A stretch of 64,000 nucleotides of DNA from Cupriavidus nantongensis (GTDB lineage Bacteria > Pseudomonadota > Gammaproteobacteria > Burkholderiales > Burkholderiaceae). The stretch covers positions 682,001 through 746,000 of the forward strand of contig NZ_CP014845.1 in NCBI RefSeq assembly GCF_001598055.1. The letters are read 5' to 3'. A program made the position numbers and the translations under genes. Positions 53,629-62,806 of this stretch are shown in pieces (the stretch's first letter is position 1; each line of letters begins with the position of its first letter). Under the pieces are notes generated by a model. It did not search any database. It saw only the letters and a program-made list of their open reading frames with translations, and had not been told where the DNA came from.

Positions 53629-55065
53629 TCAATACTTGTGGAGGTCAGGCCTTGGCATCTCGGCCAGCGGCACTACCGGCTCGGCGCCACGGCGAAACAG
53701 TTGCCGCGCGCCGTAGGCAAGCAGCAGGATCAGCAGGCTGATGACCCCCAGCGCAAGCGGCGTGCGCTGGTCGGGGATAAAGCCCATTGCCACCACGATG
53801 CCAAGCATGCCGAGGATCGCCACATAAGTGAGATACGGGTAGCACCACATGCGCACGCGCAGCTGGCCCGGCGCCTCGCGCTCCAGCCGCGACCGCAGGC
53901 GCAGCTGCGAGATCGCGATCAGGATGTAGACGAAGATCGCCACCGTGCCGTACGAGTTCACCAGGAAGGCAAACACCGTATCCGGCGAGACATAGGACAT
54001 CACCACCGCGCCGTAGCCGAACAGCGTCGCCACCAGGATCGCGCGTACCGGCACGCCGTTGCGGCTGACGCGGGCCAGCGACTGCGGCGCGTCGCCGCGG
54101 CGGGTCAGCGCAAACAGCATGCGCGACGATGCGTACAGGCCCGAGTTGAGCGCCGACAGCACCGCGGTCAGCACGATCGCGTTCATGATCTGCGCGGCCG
54201 CCGGCACGCCCATCACGTTCAGCGCGCTGACGTAAGGGGTGCCGATGCTGGTGGAATTCCACGGCACCAGGCAGACCACCAGCAGGATCGAACCGACATA
54301 GAACACCAGCACGCGCGTGATCACCGAACTGGTGGCCTTGGCCACGGCCTTCTGCGGCTCGGCGGTCTCGGCCGCGGCGATGGTGACGATCTCGGCGCCG
54401 AAGTAGAAGCCGGTGGCCGCCACCGCGCCGGTCAGCACCGGCACGATGCCGTTGGGCATGAAGCCGCCGTTGGCGGTCAGGTTGGCCACCTCCATACCGT
54501 GCGACCCGGGGGCCAGGCCCAGCACGTAGACGCCGGCGACGAACAGGAACACCATGATCGCCGCCACCTTGATCGAGGCGAACCAGAACTCGAACTCGCC
54601 GAAGGACTTGACCGAGACCAGGTTGGTCAGCGTCAGCATCACCAGCAGCACCAGGCTGATGATCCAGTTGGGCACGTCCGGCAGCCAGTAGCGCACCAGG
54701 TCCGCGCCCGCCACCGCTTCCAGCGCCACCACGATGACCCAGAAGTACCAGTACATCCAGCCGGTCAGGAAGCCGGCCAGGTTGCCCACCGCCGGGCGAT
54801 CGCGCCAGGCTTCGCGTGCATACTCGTAGAAGCCGCCGCCGCCGGGCATGGCGCAGGCCATCTCGCCCAGCATGCGCATCACCAGCACCACCAGCAGGCC
54901 GGTGATCAGGAAGGAAAGGACCGCGGCCGGGCCGGCCGACTTGATGACGACGCCGCTGCCGACGAAGAGCCCCGCGCCGATCACGCCGCCGAGCGCGATC
55001 ATGGTCATGTGGCGTTGCTTGAGGCCGTGGGATAGTCCGTTGCCGGACGATGGTTGTTGCATCAT
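53629..55065 (-). CDS. Amino acid permease (AAT family, GABA-permease-like)
   Basis: 478 residues, 12 helices of the APC superfamily. The AAT start is clear: HGLKQRHMTMIALGGVIGAGLFVGSG, in pieces, then GEMACAMPGGGGFYEYA and WYWVI-type helix 3. It imports GABA or another amino acid with protons. ATG at 55065 (or the next ATG at 55062) with AGGAG 9 bases upstream. Divergent from the IclR gene, with a perfect TGGAAC/GTTCCA operator-like dyad between them. Confidence 0.9.
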   Translation of the reverse strand: MMQQPSSGNGLSHGLKQRHMTMIALGGVIGAGLFVGSGVVIKSAGPAAVLSFLITGLLVVLVMRMLGEMACAMPGGGGFYEYAREAWRDRPAVGNLAGFLTGWMYWYFWVIVVALEAVAGADLVRYWLPDVPNWIISLVLLVMLTLTNLVSVKSFGEFEFWFASIKVAAIMVFLFVAGVYVLGLAPGSHGMEVANLTANGGFMPNGIVPVLTGAVAATGFYFGAEIVTIAAAETAEPQKAVAKATSSVITRVLVFYVGSILLVVCLVPWNSTSIGTPYVSALNVMGVPAAAQIMNAIVLTAVLSALNSGLYASSRMLFALTRRGDAPQSLARVSRNGVPVRAILVATLFGYGAVVMSYVSPDTVFAFLVNSYGTVAIFVYILIAISQLRLRSRLEREAPGQLRVRMWCYPYLTYVAILGMLGIVVAMGFIPDQRTPLALGVISLLILLLAYGARQLFRRGAEPVVPLAEMPRPDLHKY

Positions 55066-55267
55066 GTTGTGTCTCCTGTGCTGCGCTTGCTGTCGGTACT
55101 GCATTGCAGCCAGTCCAGCGTTTAAGGCAGGCGCCACGGCTTCTCTTCGGTATAGGCGGCAGGGCAGTAAATGCCAGCCTGGGCCGTGGTCGTTCAGTAT
55201 TTGCAATCCCCGGGCGAGGATGGCCTATCCGTACATGTCGACTTGTCTCCGGTGTTCGCTTAAAAAA

Positions 55268-55284
55268 TGGAACCAGAAGTTCCA
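55268..55284. promoter_or_regulatory. IclR-type operator candidate
   Basis: TGGAAC-CAGAA-GTTCCA, a perfect 17-bp dyad in the permease/IclR divergent region, close in form to the TGGAAAT-N-ATTTCCA box of E. coli IclR. A second, looser pair (AAGTTTC 55338-55344 with GAAACTT 55374-55380) lies just before the IclR start. Confidence 0.6.
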
Positions 55285-55399
55285 GAAAATTATCGTTTAA
55301 CCGGAATGTAGGCCGTCTGCTCCGGAAGGTCAACCGGAAGTTTCGATAATTGATATGATTTGACTCTGAAAATGAAACTTACCTATGATGGAGCCAGGC

Positions 55400-56248
55400 A
55401 TGAACGATATGCGCCTCGCCAAAAGTGAAGCCAGGCCGGACGGAGACACGCCGGCGCTGCGCTTGTTCGGCCTGCTCGAGGTCATCGCGGAGAAGGACCA
55501 GTCCTTCAACCTGCAGGCGCTGGTGGAAGAAACCGGCCTGCCCAAGCCCACGCTGCACCGGATGCTGCAGCAGCTCGAGGCGGCCGGACTGATCCAGCGC
55601 AACGGCGACGGGCGGCAATACGGCACCGGCCTGCGGCTGCGCCGGCTGGCGGAGAACCTGTTGCTCAACAGCACCTCGCATGGTGCGCGCCACATGGTGC
55701 TGCGCCGGCTGGTGGAAGAGGTGGGCGAGAGCTGCAACCTGACCGCGTTCTCCGGCGGCGAGGTGCTGTACCTGGATCGGGTCGAGACCGCGGCGCCGCT
55801 GCGCTTCTACCTGCATCCGGGTTCGCGCGTGCCGGCGCACTGCTCGGCCACCGGCAAGCTGTTCCTGGCGCAGCTGGCGCCGGCGCAGCGGCAGCGGCTG
55901 CTGGCCAACGTGGAGCTGGAACGCTACACGCAGAACACGCTGACCGACCATGCGCAGCTGGAGGCGGAACTGGAGCGCGTAAAGCGCGACGGCTACGCGA
56001 TGGATGATGAGGAATTCCTGCCGGGGCTGGTGTGCATCGGCGTGCTGGTGCCGGCGGCCGACGGCGGCAAGTCCAACCTGGGGCTGGCGCTGCAGGCCCC
56101 GGTGATGCGCGTGGCGCGCGACAAGGCGGTGCAGCTGCTGCCCGCGCTGCAGCGGGCGGCGGCGGCGCTGGCGAAGATCGAGGCCGACAGCGCCGGCCAC
56201 TGGCAGGGCGGCGCCGAGGCCACGGACGCGGCGGAAGAGGACGAATAG
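55400..56248 (+). CDS. IclR-family transcriptional regulator
   Basis: 282 residues: a winged helix at about 20-85 (LQALVEETGLPKPTLHRMLQQLEAAGLI) and an IclR effector domain with VPAHCSATGKLFLAQLAP and the C-terminal segment GYAMDDEEFLPGLVCIGVLV. ATG at 55400 with GGAG 6 bases upstream is chosen over ATG 55385. Divergent from the permease and 87 bases before the CobS-like gene, so it may control either or both. A 25-residue acidic C-terminal tail is unusual for the family. Confidence 0.9.
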   Translation: MNDMRLAKSEARPDGDTPALRLFGLLEVIAEKDQSFNLQALVEETGLPKPTLHRMLQQLEAAGLIQRNGDGRQYGTGLRLRRLAENLLLNSTSHGARHMVLRRLVEEVGESCNLTAFSGGEVLYLDRVETAAPLRFYLHPGSRVPAHCSATGKLFLAQLAPAQRQRLLANVELERYTQNTLTDHAQLEAELERVKRDGYAMDDEEFLPGLVCIGVLVPAADGGKSNLGLALQAPVMRVARDKAVQLLPALQRAAAALAKIEADSAGHWQGGAEATDAAEEDE

Positions 56249-56335
56249 CGCACGGCGTCACGCGGAATTGCTCCGCTTGCCGCCGTGCCGATCGGCATGG
56301 ATGGCGAGAAGCCACGAGGCAAAGAGGAGCACAAG

Positions 56336-57325
56336 GTGACGCAAGAGCAGTTTGGCAAGCCGGACCGGATGATTCCGGTGCGCAGCGCGTTCGGCATCGA
56401 TTCCGGCCTGATGGTGCCGGCTTTCAGCCAGCGCGACGACCACGTGCCGGAGATCGATCCGGCCTACCGCTTCCAGCCCGAGGTGACGCTGGCGATCCTG
56501 TCGGGCTTTATGCGCGACCGGCGCGTGATGGTGCAGGGCCTGCACGGCAGCGGCAAGTCGACACATATCGAGCAGGTCGCCGCGCGGCTGAACTGGCCCT
56601 GCGTGCGCGTCAACCTGGATGGCCATATCAGCCGGCTCGACCTGGTCGGCAAGGATGCCATCGTGGTGCGCGACGGCCGCCAGGTCACCGAGTTCCAGGA
56701 AGGCATCGTGCCGTGGGCGCTGCAGCGCCCGGTGGCGCTGATCTTCGACGAATACGACGCGGGCCGGCCCGACGTGATGTTCGTGATCCAGCGCATCCTG
56801 GAGCGCGACGGCAAGTTCACGCTGCTGGACCAGAACCGCGTGATCCGCCCCCATCCTTCGTTCCGTCTCTTTGCCACCTCCAACACCGTGGGGCTCGGCA
56901 ACGTCAACGGGCTCTATCACGGCACGCAGCTGCTCAACCACGCGCAGATCGACCGCTGGAACGTGGTGGCGACGCTGGACTACCTGCCGCACGAAGAAGA
57001 GGCCGGCATCGTGCTGGCACGCGTGCCCGAGCTGGACCACGCCGACGGGCGCGCGCTGGTCGACGCCATGGTGGCGCTGGCCGGCCTGACCCGGCGCGGC
57101 TTTGCCGCGGGCGATGTGTCGGCGCTGATGTCGCCGCGCACCGTGATCAGCTGGGCCGAGAACTGCCAGATCTTCCGCGACCCCGCGCTCGCGTTCCGGC
57201 TCACCTTCCTGAACAAGTGCGACGAGGCCGAGCGCCCGGTGGTGGCGGAGTACTACCAGCGTTGCTTCGGCGACCTGCCGGGCGAGGCCGCCGGCGTCGG
57301 CGCCGCGTCGGAGCCCGCGCAATGA
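56336..57325 (+). CDS. CobS-like MoxR/AAA ATPase
   Basis: 329 residues, AAA+ ATPase of the CobS type: Walker A GLHGSGKSTH near residue 70, Walker B ALIFDEYD and sensor-1 LFATSNTVG. In aerobic cobalamin synthesis CobS, CobT and CobN insert cobalt into hydrogenobyrinate diamide. Here no CobN or other cob gene is seen. The GTG at 56336 has AGAGGAG 6 bases upstream; ATG 56297 is an alternative. It overlaps the next gene by 4 bases (ATGA). Confidence 0.88.
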   Translation: MTQEQFGKPDRMIPVRSAFGIDSGLMVPAFSQRDDHVPEIDPAYRFQPEVTLAILSGFMRDRRVMVQGLHGSGKSTHIEQVAARLNWPCVRVNLDGHISRLDLVGKDAIVVRDGRQVTEFQEGIVPWALQRPVALIFDEYDAGRPDVMFVIQRILERDGKFTLLDQNRVIRPHPSFRLFATSNTVGLGNVNGLYHGTQLLNHAQIDRWNVVATLDYLPHEEEAGIVLARVPELDHADGRALVDAMVALAGLTRRGFAAGDVSALMSPRTVISWAENCQIFRDPALAFRLTFLNKCDEAERPVVAEYYQRCFGDLPGEAAGVGAASEPAQ

Positions 57326-59043
57326 ATGCGGCGGCGCTCGCCCAGCGCTTGCGCCGGCGCCAGCGGCAGGATGAGCTGTCCGGCGCGGCCGTGCGCGCGC
57401 TCACCGGCGATGCCGCGCTGCATTTCCGCGACGGCCAGCTGTGGCGCGCGCTGCGCCCGGTGCCGCAGCATGCGCCGCACCTGCGCACCGACCCGGACAC
57501 CGACACCGCCGCGTGCCTGCGCGGCGCCGCCGATGGCGCCGCGCTGCGCCAGGCGCATTCCGACGCCGCGCTGCATCGGCGGCTGTGTCCGGCCGATGCG
57601 GTCGAGCGCCTGGTGTTCGAGCTGCTCGAGCAGCTGCGCTGCGAGACCCGCCTGCCGCGCGGCATGGCTGGCGTCGAGGCCAACCTGCGCCATCGCTTCC
57701 GGGCGTGGTCGCGCGCCTTCCATCGTTCCGGGCTGACCGAAGGGCATCTCGGCATCCTGCTCTATACGGTGGCACAGGTGGCGTGGTCGCGCCTGAGCGG
57801 CGAGCCGGTGCTGGAAGACACCGAGGACCTGATCGAGGCCACGCGCGCCGCCATCGTGCCGATGCTGGGCACGCAACTGGCCGGGCTGCGCGCGCAACGC
57901 CACGACCAGGCCGCGTACGCCGTGCACGCGCTGGCGCTGGCGCGGGCGGTGGCGCAGATGATCCGCACCGAAGCGCCCGGGGCCGGCGAAGACGACGACT
58001 ACGCCGCCTCCGCCGCGCGCGCCGGCTTTGCGCTGTGGCTCGACTTCGACGAACCGCCGGCCGAGGACTTCGCCCTGGCCGACAGCGGCCACAGCCGCGT
58101 GCTGGCCGACGCCACCGATGGCTACCGTATCTACACCACCCGCTACGACCGCGAAGTGCGCGCCGCCACGCTGGTGCGCCGCGCCTTGCTGGACGAGTAC
58201 CGCACGCGGCTGGACGCACGCATCGCGCGCGCGGGCGTGAACATCGCCCGGCTGGCGCGCCGGTTGCGCGCCGCGCTGTCGCAGCCGCGCGTGGACGGCT
58301 GGTCGTTCGGCGAGGAAAGCGGCCGCATCGACGGCCGCCGACTGGCTCAGCTGGTCAGCTCGCCCGCCGAGCGCCGGCTGTTCCGCCAGGAAGCGCACAA
58401 GGCCCATGCCGATTGCGTTGTCGGCTTCCTGATCGATTGCTCCGGCTCGATGAAGGCGCAGGCCGAGCCGCTGACGCTGCTGGTCGACCTGCTCACCCGC
58501 GCGCTGGACCAGGCCGGCGTCGCCACCGAGGTGCTGGGCTTTACCACCAACGCGTGGAACGGCGGGCGGGCGCGCAGCGACTGGCTCGCGCGCGGCCGCC
58601 CGCAGCATCCGGGCCGGCTCAACGAAACCTGCCACATGGTGTTCAAGGACGCGCAGCGCAGCTGGCGCCGCGCCCGCACCGACATCACTGCGTTGCTGAA
58701 GGCCGACCTGTTCCGCGAAGGCGTCGACGGCGAGGCAGTGGAGTGGGCCTGCGCGCGCCTGCATGCCAGCGGCAAGGCGCGCCGCATCCTGGTGGTGGTA
58801 TCCGACGGCAGCCCGATGGATACCGCGACCGGGCAGGCCAACGACGCCTGCTACCTCGACAACCACCTGAAGGCCGTGGTGGCGCGGCACGAGGCGCTGC
58901 GGGATGTGGAAATACTGGGGCTGGGGGTCGGCCTGGACCTGAGCCCGTATTACCGGCACACGCTCGCGCTGGATCTGTCGCAGCCGGTGGATATGGCGAT
59001 GCTGGATGAGGTCGCGGGCTTGGTGGGGGCGAGGCGGCGCTAG
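57322..59043 (+). CDS. CobT-like von Willebrand A protein
   Basis: 573 residues. The last 220 residues form a VWA domain with a MIDAS DCSGSMK at about residue 372 and a late VVVSDGSPMDTAT. The N-terminal 350 residues are largely helical and arginine-rich; the acidic spacer of classical CobT is short (EDDDYA). It is translationally coupled to the CobS-like ATPase. In chelatases this subunit joins the AAA ring to the metal-inserting subunit, which is not here. It may insert a metal or remodel another enzyme. Confidence 0.87.
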   Translation: MNAAALAQRLRRRQRQDELSGAAVRALTGDAALHFRDGQLWRALRPVPQHAPHLRTDPDTDTAACLRGAADGAALRQAHSDAALHRRLCPADAVERLVFELLEQLRCETRLPRGMAGVEANLRHRFRAWSRAFHRSGLTEGHLGILLYTVAQVAWSRLSGEPVLEDTEDLIEATRAAIVPMLGTQLAGLRAQRHDQAAYAVHALALARAVAQMIRTEAPGAGEDDDYAASAARAGFALWLDFDEPPAEDFALADSGHSRVLADATDGYRIYTTRYDREVRAATLVRRALLDEYRTRLDARIARAGVNIARLARRLRAALSQPRVDGWSFGEESGRIDGRRLAQLVSSPAERRLFRQEAHKAHADCVVGFLIDCSGSMKAQAEPLTLLVDLLTRALDQAGVATEVLGFTTNAWNGGRARSDWLARGRPQHPGRLNETCHMVFKDAQRSWRRARTDITALLKADLFREGVDGEAVEWACARLHASGKARRILVVVSDGSPMDTATGQANDACYLDNHLKAVVARHEALRDVEILGLGVGLDLSPYYRHTLALDLSQPVDMAMLDEVAGLVGARRR

Positions 59044-59056
59044 CGGCGCCGCCCGC

Positions 59057-59386
59057 CTATACTTCGCTGGCGGCGGCCGGCTGCGGCCGCCCGGCCATCG
59101 CCTTCGGCTGCCACGACACCGCAATATCCCCGCTCATGAACGTCTGGCATGCCAGCCGGAAGCCATCGGCCAGCTCCGCCTCCGTCAGCAGCTTCCTTTC
59201 CTTCGGCTTGACCGCATCGGTATGCTCGCGGCCTTGCTCGATGCGGCACTTGCAGGTGCCGCACAGCCCGCCGCCGCATTTGAACGGGATGCCGCCCTGT
59301 TCGCGCAGCGACACGCGCAGCAGGTTGCTGTTGGCCGGGGCCGTGACGGTCTTGCCGTGGTTGGTCAGGAAGGTGATCTGGATCAT
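59057..59386 (-). CDS. [2Fe-2S] ferredoxin
   Basis: 109 residues, plant-type fold. Cluster cysteines are in KCGGGLCGTCKC (C-x4-C-x2-C) with the fourth in RLACQTF near residue 79. The C-terminus has a 30-residue Ala/Pro-rich tail. It carries single electrons to an oxygenase or diiron enzyme. Last gene of a four-gene minus-strand operon (transporter, ferredoxin, orphan, ferredoxin), convergent with the CobT-like gene. Confidence 0.92.
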   Translation of the reverse strand: MIQITFLTNHGKTVTAPANSNLLRVSLREQGGIPFKCGGGLCGTCKCRIEQGREHTDAVKPKERKLLTEAELADGFRLACQTFMSGDIAVSWQPKAMAGRPQPAAASEV

Positions 59387-59419
59387 GGCGATATATGCCT
59401 GATATGCAGGCGAAAGGCT

Positions 59420-59737
59420 TCAGGAGCGGCCGTCCGCGGCAACCGGCACGGGCACGAGGTCGATGTCCATGCTGCCGAAGCTGGCCAGCTGGCGCAGCGC
59501 GTCGCGGGCGGCCTCGAGCGTGGCGTACTTGTCGAGGAAACGGGTCGAGACCAGGTTGACGATGCCGGGCGGCGTTTCCTCCCGTATGCGGATCCTGGTA
59601 TCGGCGGCAAGTTCGGCAATGACGAAGCGCGCGGTGGGCTTGCCGTAGAAGACGTAGTCGTAGGCCTCGACGGCGGTCATGCCGTCGGTGGGCTCGGTAC
59701 GGAACTGGCCGGGGCGGCTGGTCAGCAGCACGAACAT
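59420..59737 (-). CDS. Orphan protein between two ferredoxin genes
   Basis: 105 residues starting MFVLLTSRPGQF, alpha/beta composition, no cysteines, no signal or membrane segment. I recognise no family. It is bounded by ferredoxin genes on both sides with 1-base and 33-base gaps, which argues for one transcript and a joint function, for example as partner or small subunit of the enzyme served by the ferredoxins. ATG at 59737. Confidence 0.7.
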   Translation of the reverse strand: MFVLLTSRPGQFRTEPTDGMTAVEAYDYVFYGKPTARFVIAELAADTRIRIREETPPGIVNLVSTRFLDKYATLEAARDALRQLASFGSMDIDLVPVPVAADGRS

Positions 59738-59738
59738 G

Positions 59739-60074
59739 TCAGGCCCCCGCGCTTGCCCCGGCCAGCGCGGCCGCGGCCGGCACATCGTCCTGGGCCAGTT
59801 CGATGTCATGCTCGATCCACAGCTGGCAGGCGAGGCGGTAGCCCTGTTCGAGCCGTTCGCCAAGCTGCTTCTTTTCCTTCCAGTTGGGCGGCGGCAGGTG
59901 CTCGGCACCGTTGATCACGCGGCACGCGCACTTCGAGCACTTGCCCATGCCGCATTCATAGCGCAGGTTGGGGTAGGGGAACTGCCGGATGCCGGCGCGG
60001 ACCACCAGGTTGGTGTTGGGGCCGACCTCGTCGGTAAAGGTCTGGCCGAACTTGTGCAGGGTGACTTTTGGCAT
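59739..60074 (-). CDS. [2Fe-2S] ferredoxin
   Basis: 111 residues. The cluster motif is ECGMGKCSKCACRV with the fourth Cys in RLACQLW. It is related to, but distinct from, the ferredoxin at 59057; the two share the plant-type fold and the RLACQ end. The 63-base gap to the transporter upstream suggests a common transcript. ATG at 60074. Confidence 0.9.
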   Translation of the reverse strand: MPKVTLHKFGQTFTDEVGPNTNLVVRAGIRQFPYPNLRYECGMGKCSKCACRVINGAEHLPPPNWKEKKQLGERLEQGYRLACQLWIEHDIELAQDDVPAAAALAGASAGA

Positions 60075-60137
60075 CGTTGGTCTGGGGCAAGGATCACGAA
60101 ATCAGGACAGGGCAAATCGTCGCGGCGCAGCGCCGGC

Positions 60138-61673
60138 CTACCACAGCACCATCGCCGCCACGGTGGAGCAGGCCAGCCCGATCAGCACCGGGATCAGCAG
60201 CGCGCGCACCGCTTCGAGCACCGGCACGCGGGCAAAGCCGGCCACCGCGATCAGCGACGACCACGCCACCAGCGTGCCGCCGCCGGTCCAGACCGCGCCC
60301 ATCTGGCCGACCGCCGCCAGCGTGGCGGGGTCGAAGCCGACCACCGGGCCCAGTGCGCCGGCCAGCGTGCCGGTCAGCGGCAGGCCGGCGAAGCCGGAGC
60401 CGTCGATGCCGGTGATCATGCCGACCAGCAGCACGCCGAACGCGACCAGCATGTGGTTGTCGGGGATCAGGTGCTGGTAGGCCTGGATCAGCTCGAACAG
60501 CAGGCTGGGCGCCTTGCCCGCCGGCAGGCCGAGGATATGCGCCGCGGTCTCGCCGGCGCCGACGAAGAAGAAGCCCGCGATCGGCAGCACCGAACCCATG
60601 GCCTTGAAGGCGAAGACGAAGCCGTCGGTGATGTGCTCCGGGCAAACGTCCAGCATGCGCCGCGGCCCTTCGGCGGCCAGCGTCGCCAGCATCATCAGCA
60701 CCGCCGCGACCCCGCCCACCAGCGCGGCCGCTTCGCCGCCCTTCAGGTCATGCACGCCGGCGCCGAGCTTGGGCAGCACCATCACCGCGACCACCGCAAG
60801 AAAGGCCAGCGGCGTCACGATGGCAAAGCACTTGGACCACTTCACGCGCCGCCGCGCGACCATCGACAGGCTGGCTTCGATATTGCTGTCGGTGGCGAGC
60901 GGTTCGGCGTGGGCGGTGCCCTTGGCGATCTCGGCCTTGTCGAAGGTGATGCCGCCATCGATGGCTTCGGCGCTGCCGCCGGCGCGCGCCTGCCAGCGGT
61001 CGAGCAGCGTGCCGCAGGCCGGCACGATGTGCTTGCGCATCGACAGGTAGGCCAGGCACAGCGCAATGCCGCCGGTGATCAGCGACAGCGCCAGCGCGCG
61101 GTCGGCCACCACCGCGGCGCTGACCGCCGCGCCGGCGGCCTTGGCGCTGATGCCGGGCGCGACGCCGATCACATAGTCAGACGACAGCGCCATGCCTTGT
61201 CCGGCGATGGCAATCGCCATCGCGCCCGCCAGCGGCGGCAGCCCGGCTGCGATCGCGGCGGGCAGCAGGATGGCGGACACCAGCGGCACCGCCGGCGTCG
61301 GCCAGAAGAACAGCGAGATCAGGTAGGTGATGCCGGCCAGGATAAAGAACGCCGAATGCCCGTTCTTCATCACCACGCGGAAGGGCTCGACCATGCGGAT
61401 GTCCGAGCGCAGCGTCTTGAGCGCGTTGAGCAGCGCCGTCATGAAGGCGATTACCAGGAAGATATTGAACAGCTCGCGCGCGGCCACCAGGCTGGCAGAG
61501 AACACCCCCGCCAGTGCCGACACCGGGCTGCCGGTCAGCGCAAACACGACCAGGGCGGTGCCGACGATCGACGGGACGACGACATTGGCGCGCAGGATCA
61601 TCGTCAGCACGATGACTGCTACCCCTGACAGATAGATCCAGTGCGCGGCACCGATCACGACTTGTTGTGACAT
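60138..61673 (-). CDS. Polytopic membrane transporter, ion-transporter-like
   Basis: 511 residues with at least 12 hydrophobic segments and two inverted halves; a hydrophilic loop (about residues 215-280) separates them. IGVAPGISAKAAGAAVSAAVV and TGIDGSGFAGLPLTGTLAGALG look like the re-entrant hairpins of ion-transporter (IT) superfamily carriers, which move organic acids with H+ or Na+. I cannot name the substrate. ATG at 61673 with AGGGAG 7 bases upstream. Head of the ferredoxin operon, with an operator-like palindrome (61736-61750) 62 bases before the start. Confidence 0.8.
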   Translation of the reverse strand: MSQQVVIGAAHWIYLSGVAVIVLTMILRANVVVPSIVGTALVVFALTGSPVSALAGVFSASLVAARELFNIFLVIAFMTALLNALKTLRSDIRMVEPFRVVMKNGHSAFFILAGITYLISLFFWPTPAVPLVSAILLPAAIAAGLPPLAGAMAIAIAGQGMALSSDYVIGVAPGISAKAAGAAVSAAVVADRALALSLITGGIALCLAYLSMRKHIVPACGTLLDRWQARAGGSAEAIDGGITFDKAEIAKGTAHAEPLATDSNIEASLSMVARRRVKWSKCFAIVTPLAFLAVVAVMVLPKLGAGVHDLKGGEAAALVGGVAAVLMMLATLAAEGPRRMLDVCPEHITDGFVFAFKAMGSVLPIAGFFFVGAGETAAHILGLPAGKAPSLLFELIQAYQHLIPDNHMLVAFGVLLVGMITGIDGSGFAGLPLTGTLAGALGPVVGFDPATLAAVGQMGAVWTGGGTLVAWSSLIAVAGFARVPVLEAVRALLIPVLIGLACSTVAAMVLW

Positions 61674-61735
61674 GAAGACTCCCTGGGGGCGGAGGGGTTT
61701 GGGGGCGGTTCCATCGGACTGCGTTGGTCCGTGTC

Positions 61736-61750
61736 GGTATACTATATTCC
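61736..61750. promoter_or_regulatory. GntR-type operator candidate, copy 1
   Basis: GGTATACTATATTCC, a 12 of 15 match to the perfect palindrome TGTATACTATATACA found at 63815-63829 (read on the minus strand). It lies 62 bases before the transporter start. Confidence 0.6.
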
Positions 61751-61910
61751 AGAGTGATTCCACGCCAAGCGATTTCTCATCGGGACTTACGCGGATTCCG
61801 GATCGGTGCAAAGTGCCTGGAAGCCGCACATTTATTGGGCTTCCTCGATTGCCGAAGGCTGTGTGATGGTGCATCGGTCCGCCTCTGAGTTGCCGGCTGG
61901 CATGTCGATA

Positions 61911-61925
61911 TGTAGACTGTATACC
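61911..61925. promoter_or_regulatory. GntR-type operator candidate, copy 2
   Basis: TGTAGACTGTATACC, an 11 of 15 match to the same palindrome (read on the minus strand), 56 bases before the TauE-type gene start. Confidence 0.45.
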
Positions 61926-61981
61926 AACTTAAACTTGAAATCCGGCGCCAGCCGTTTCGCCGCCATGCCATTCCCCTGCCG

Positions 61982-62749
61982 ATGACCGACGCCATGCCCG
62001 CCGCCTTGCAGACGCTGCTGCCTGCAGGTCTTTCCGCTCCGGACTACCTGTGGATGGGCGCGCTCATCCTGGCCGGCGCCTGCCTGCAAGGCGTGGGCGG
62101 GATCGGCTTTGCCATGCTGTGCGCGCCGCTCGGCGCGATCTTTTTCCCGGAGCTGGTGCCGGGGCCGCTGCTGGCGATGGGTTGCTGCCTGTCGCTGATG
62201 GGCGCGCTGCGCGAACGCGACGCCATCGTCTGGCCGGTGGCAGGCTTTGCGCTGGTCGGGCGGGCAGTCGGCGGCGCCGCGGCGGTGCTGACCATCGCCT
62301 GGCTGGCGCCGGGGCCGCTGGCGGTGCTGTTCTCGTTGTCGATCCTGGCCGCGGTGGCGCTGAGCCTGCTCGGCTGGCGGCTGCTGCCGGGCGCGCGCAA
62401 CGTGGTGATCGCCGGCACGCTGTCCGGCTTCATGGGGACCATCACCTCGGCCGGCGCGCCGCCGTTCGCGCTGGTCATGCAGCACATGGCGCCCGCGCCG
62501 ATGCGCGCGACCATGGGCACCATCCTGTCGGGCGGCGCGGTGCTGTCGCTGGCGATGCTGACGCTGGCCGGGCGCTTCGGCATGCCGCAACTGTTGCTGG
62601 CACTGGCACTCGCGCCGTTCCTGCTGGCCGGCTTTGCGCTGTCGAACCGGCTGCGCGGGCGCGTTTCCGCCCAGGCCGTGCGCCGCTTGCTGCTGGGCCT
62701 GTGCGCGGCCGGCGCGCTGGGCGTGCTCGGCCGCGCGGCGTTTGCCTGA
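61982..62749 (+). CDS. TauE/SafE-family permease
   Basis: 255 residues, about 8 helices. GVGGIGFAMLCAPLGAIFFPELVPGPLL and the second-half mirror GFMGTITSAGAPPFALVMQ are the inverted TauE repeats, in pieces. Members export or import sulfite, sulfoacetate, thiosulfate or small carboxylates. ATG at 61982. It is followed 57 bases later by the ornithine-cyclodeaminase-like gene and is the first gene of that unit, divergent from the transporter operon. Confidence 0.85.
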   Translation: MTDAMPAALQTLLPAGLSAPDYLWMGALILAGACLQGVGGIGFAMLCAPLGAIFFPELVPGPLLAMGCCLSLMGALRERDAIVWPVAGFALVGRAVGGAAAVLTIAWLAPGPLAVLFSLSILAAVALSLLGWRLLPGARNVVIAGTLSGFMGTITSAGAPPFALVMQHMAPAPMRATMGTILSGGAVLSLAMLTLAGRFGMPQLLLALALAPFLLAGFALSNRLRGRVSAQAVRRLLLGLCAAGALGVLGRAAFA

Positions 62750-62806
62750 GGCGGCGTGCCCATGCGGATTTCCTGCTTTCCCAACTAACCCACCAGCGGA
62801 GTTTCC

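Noticed and set aside
57253..59124. 623-codon antisense frame over the CobT-like gene
   Set aside because: Composition of a shadow frame (Arg, Ala, Gln, His); the plus strand has a VWA domain with MIDAS.
59679..61628. 649-codon plus-strand frame over the transporter
   Set aside because: Poly-His/Gln/Arg shadow; the minus strand has clear membrane helices.
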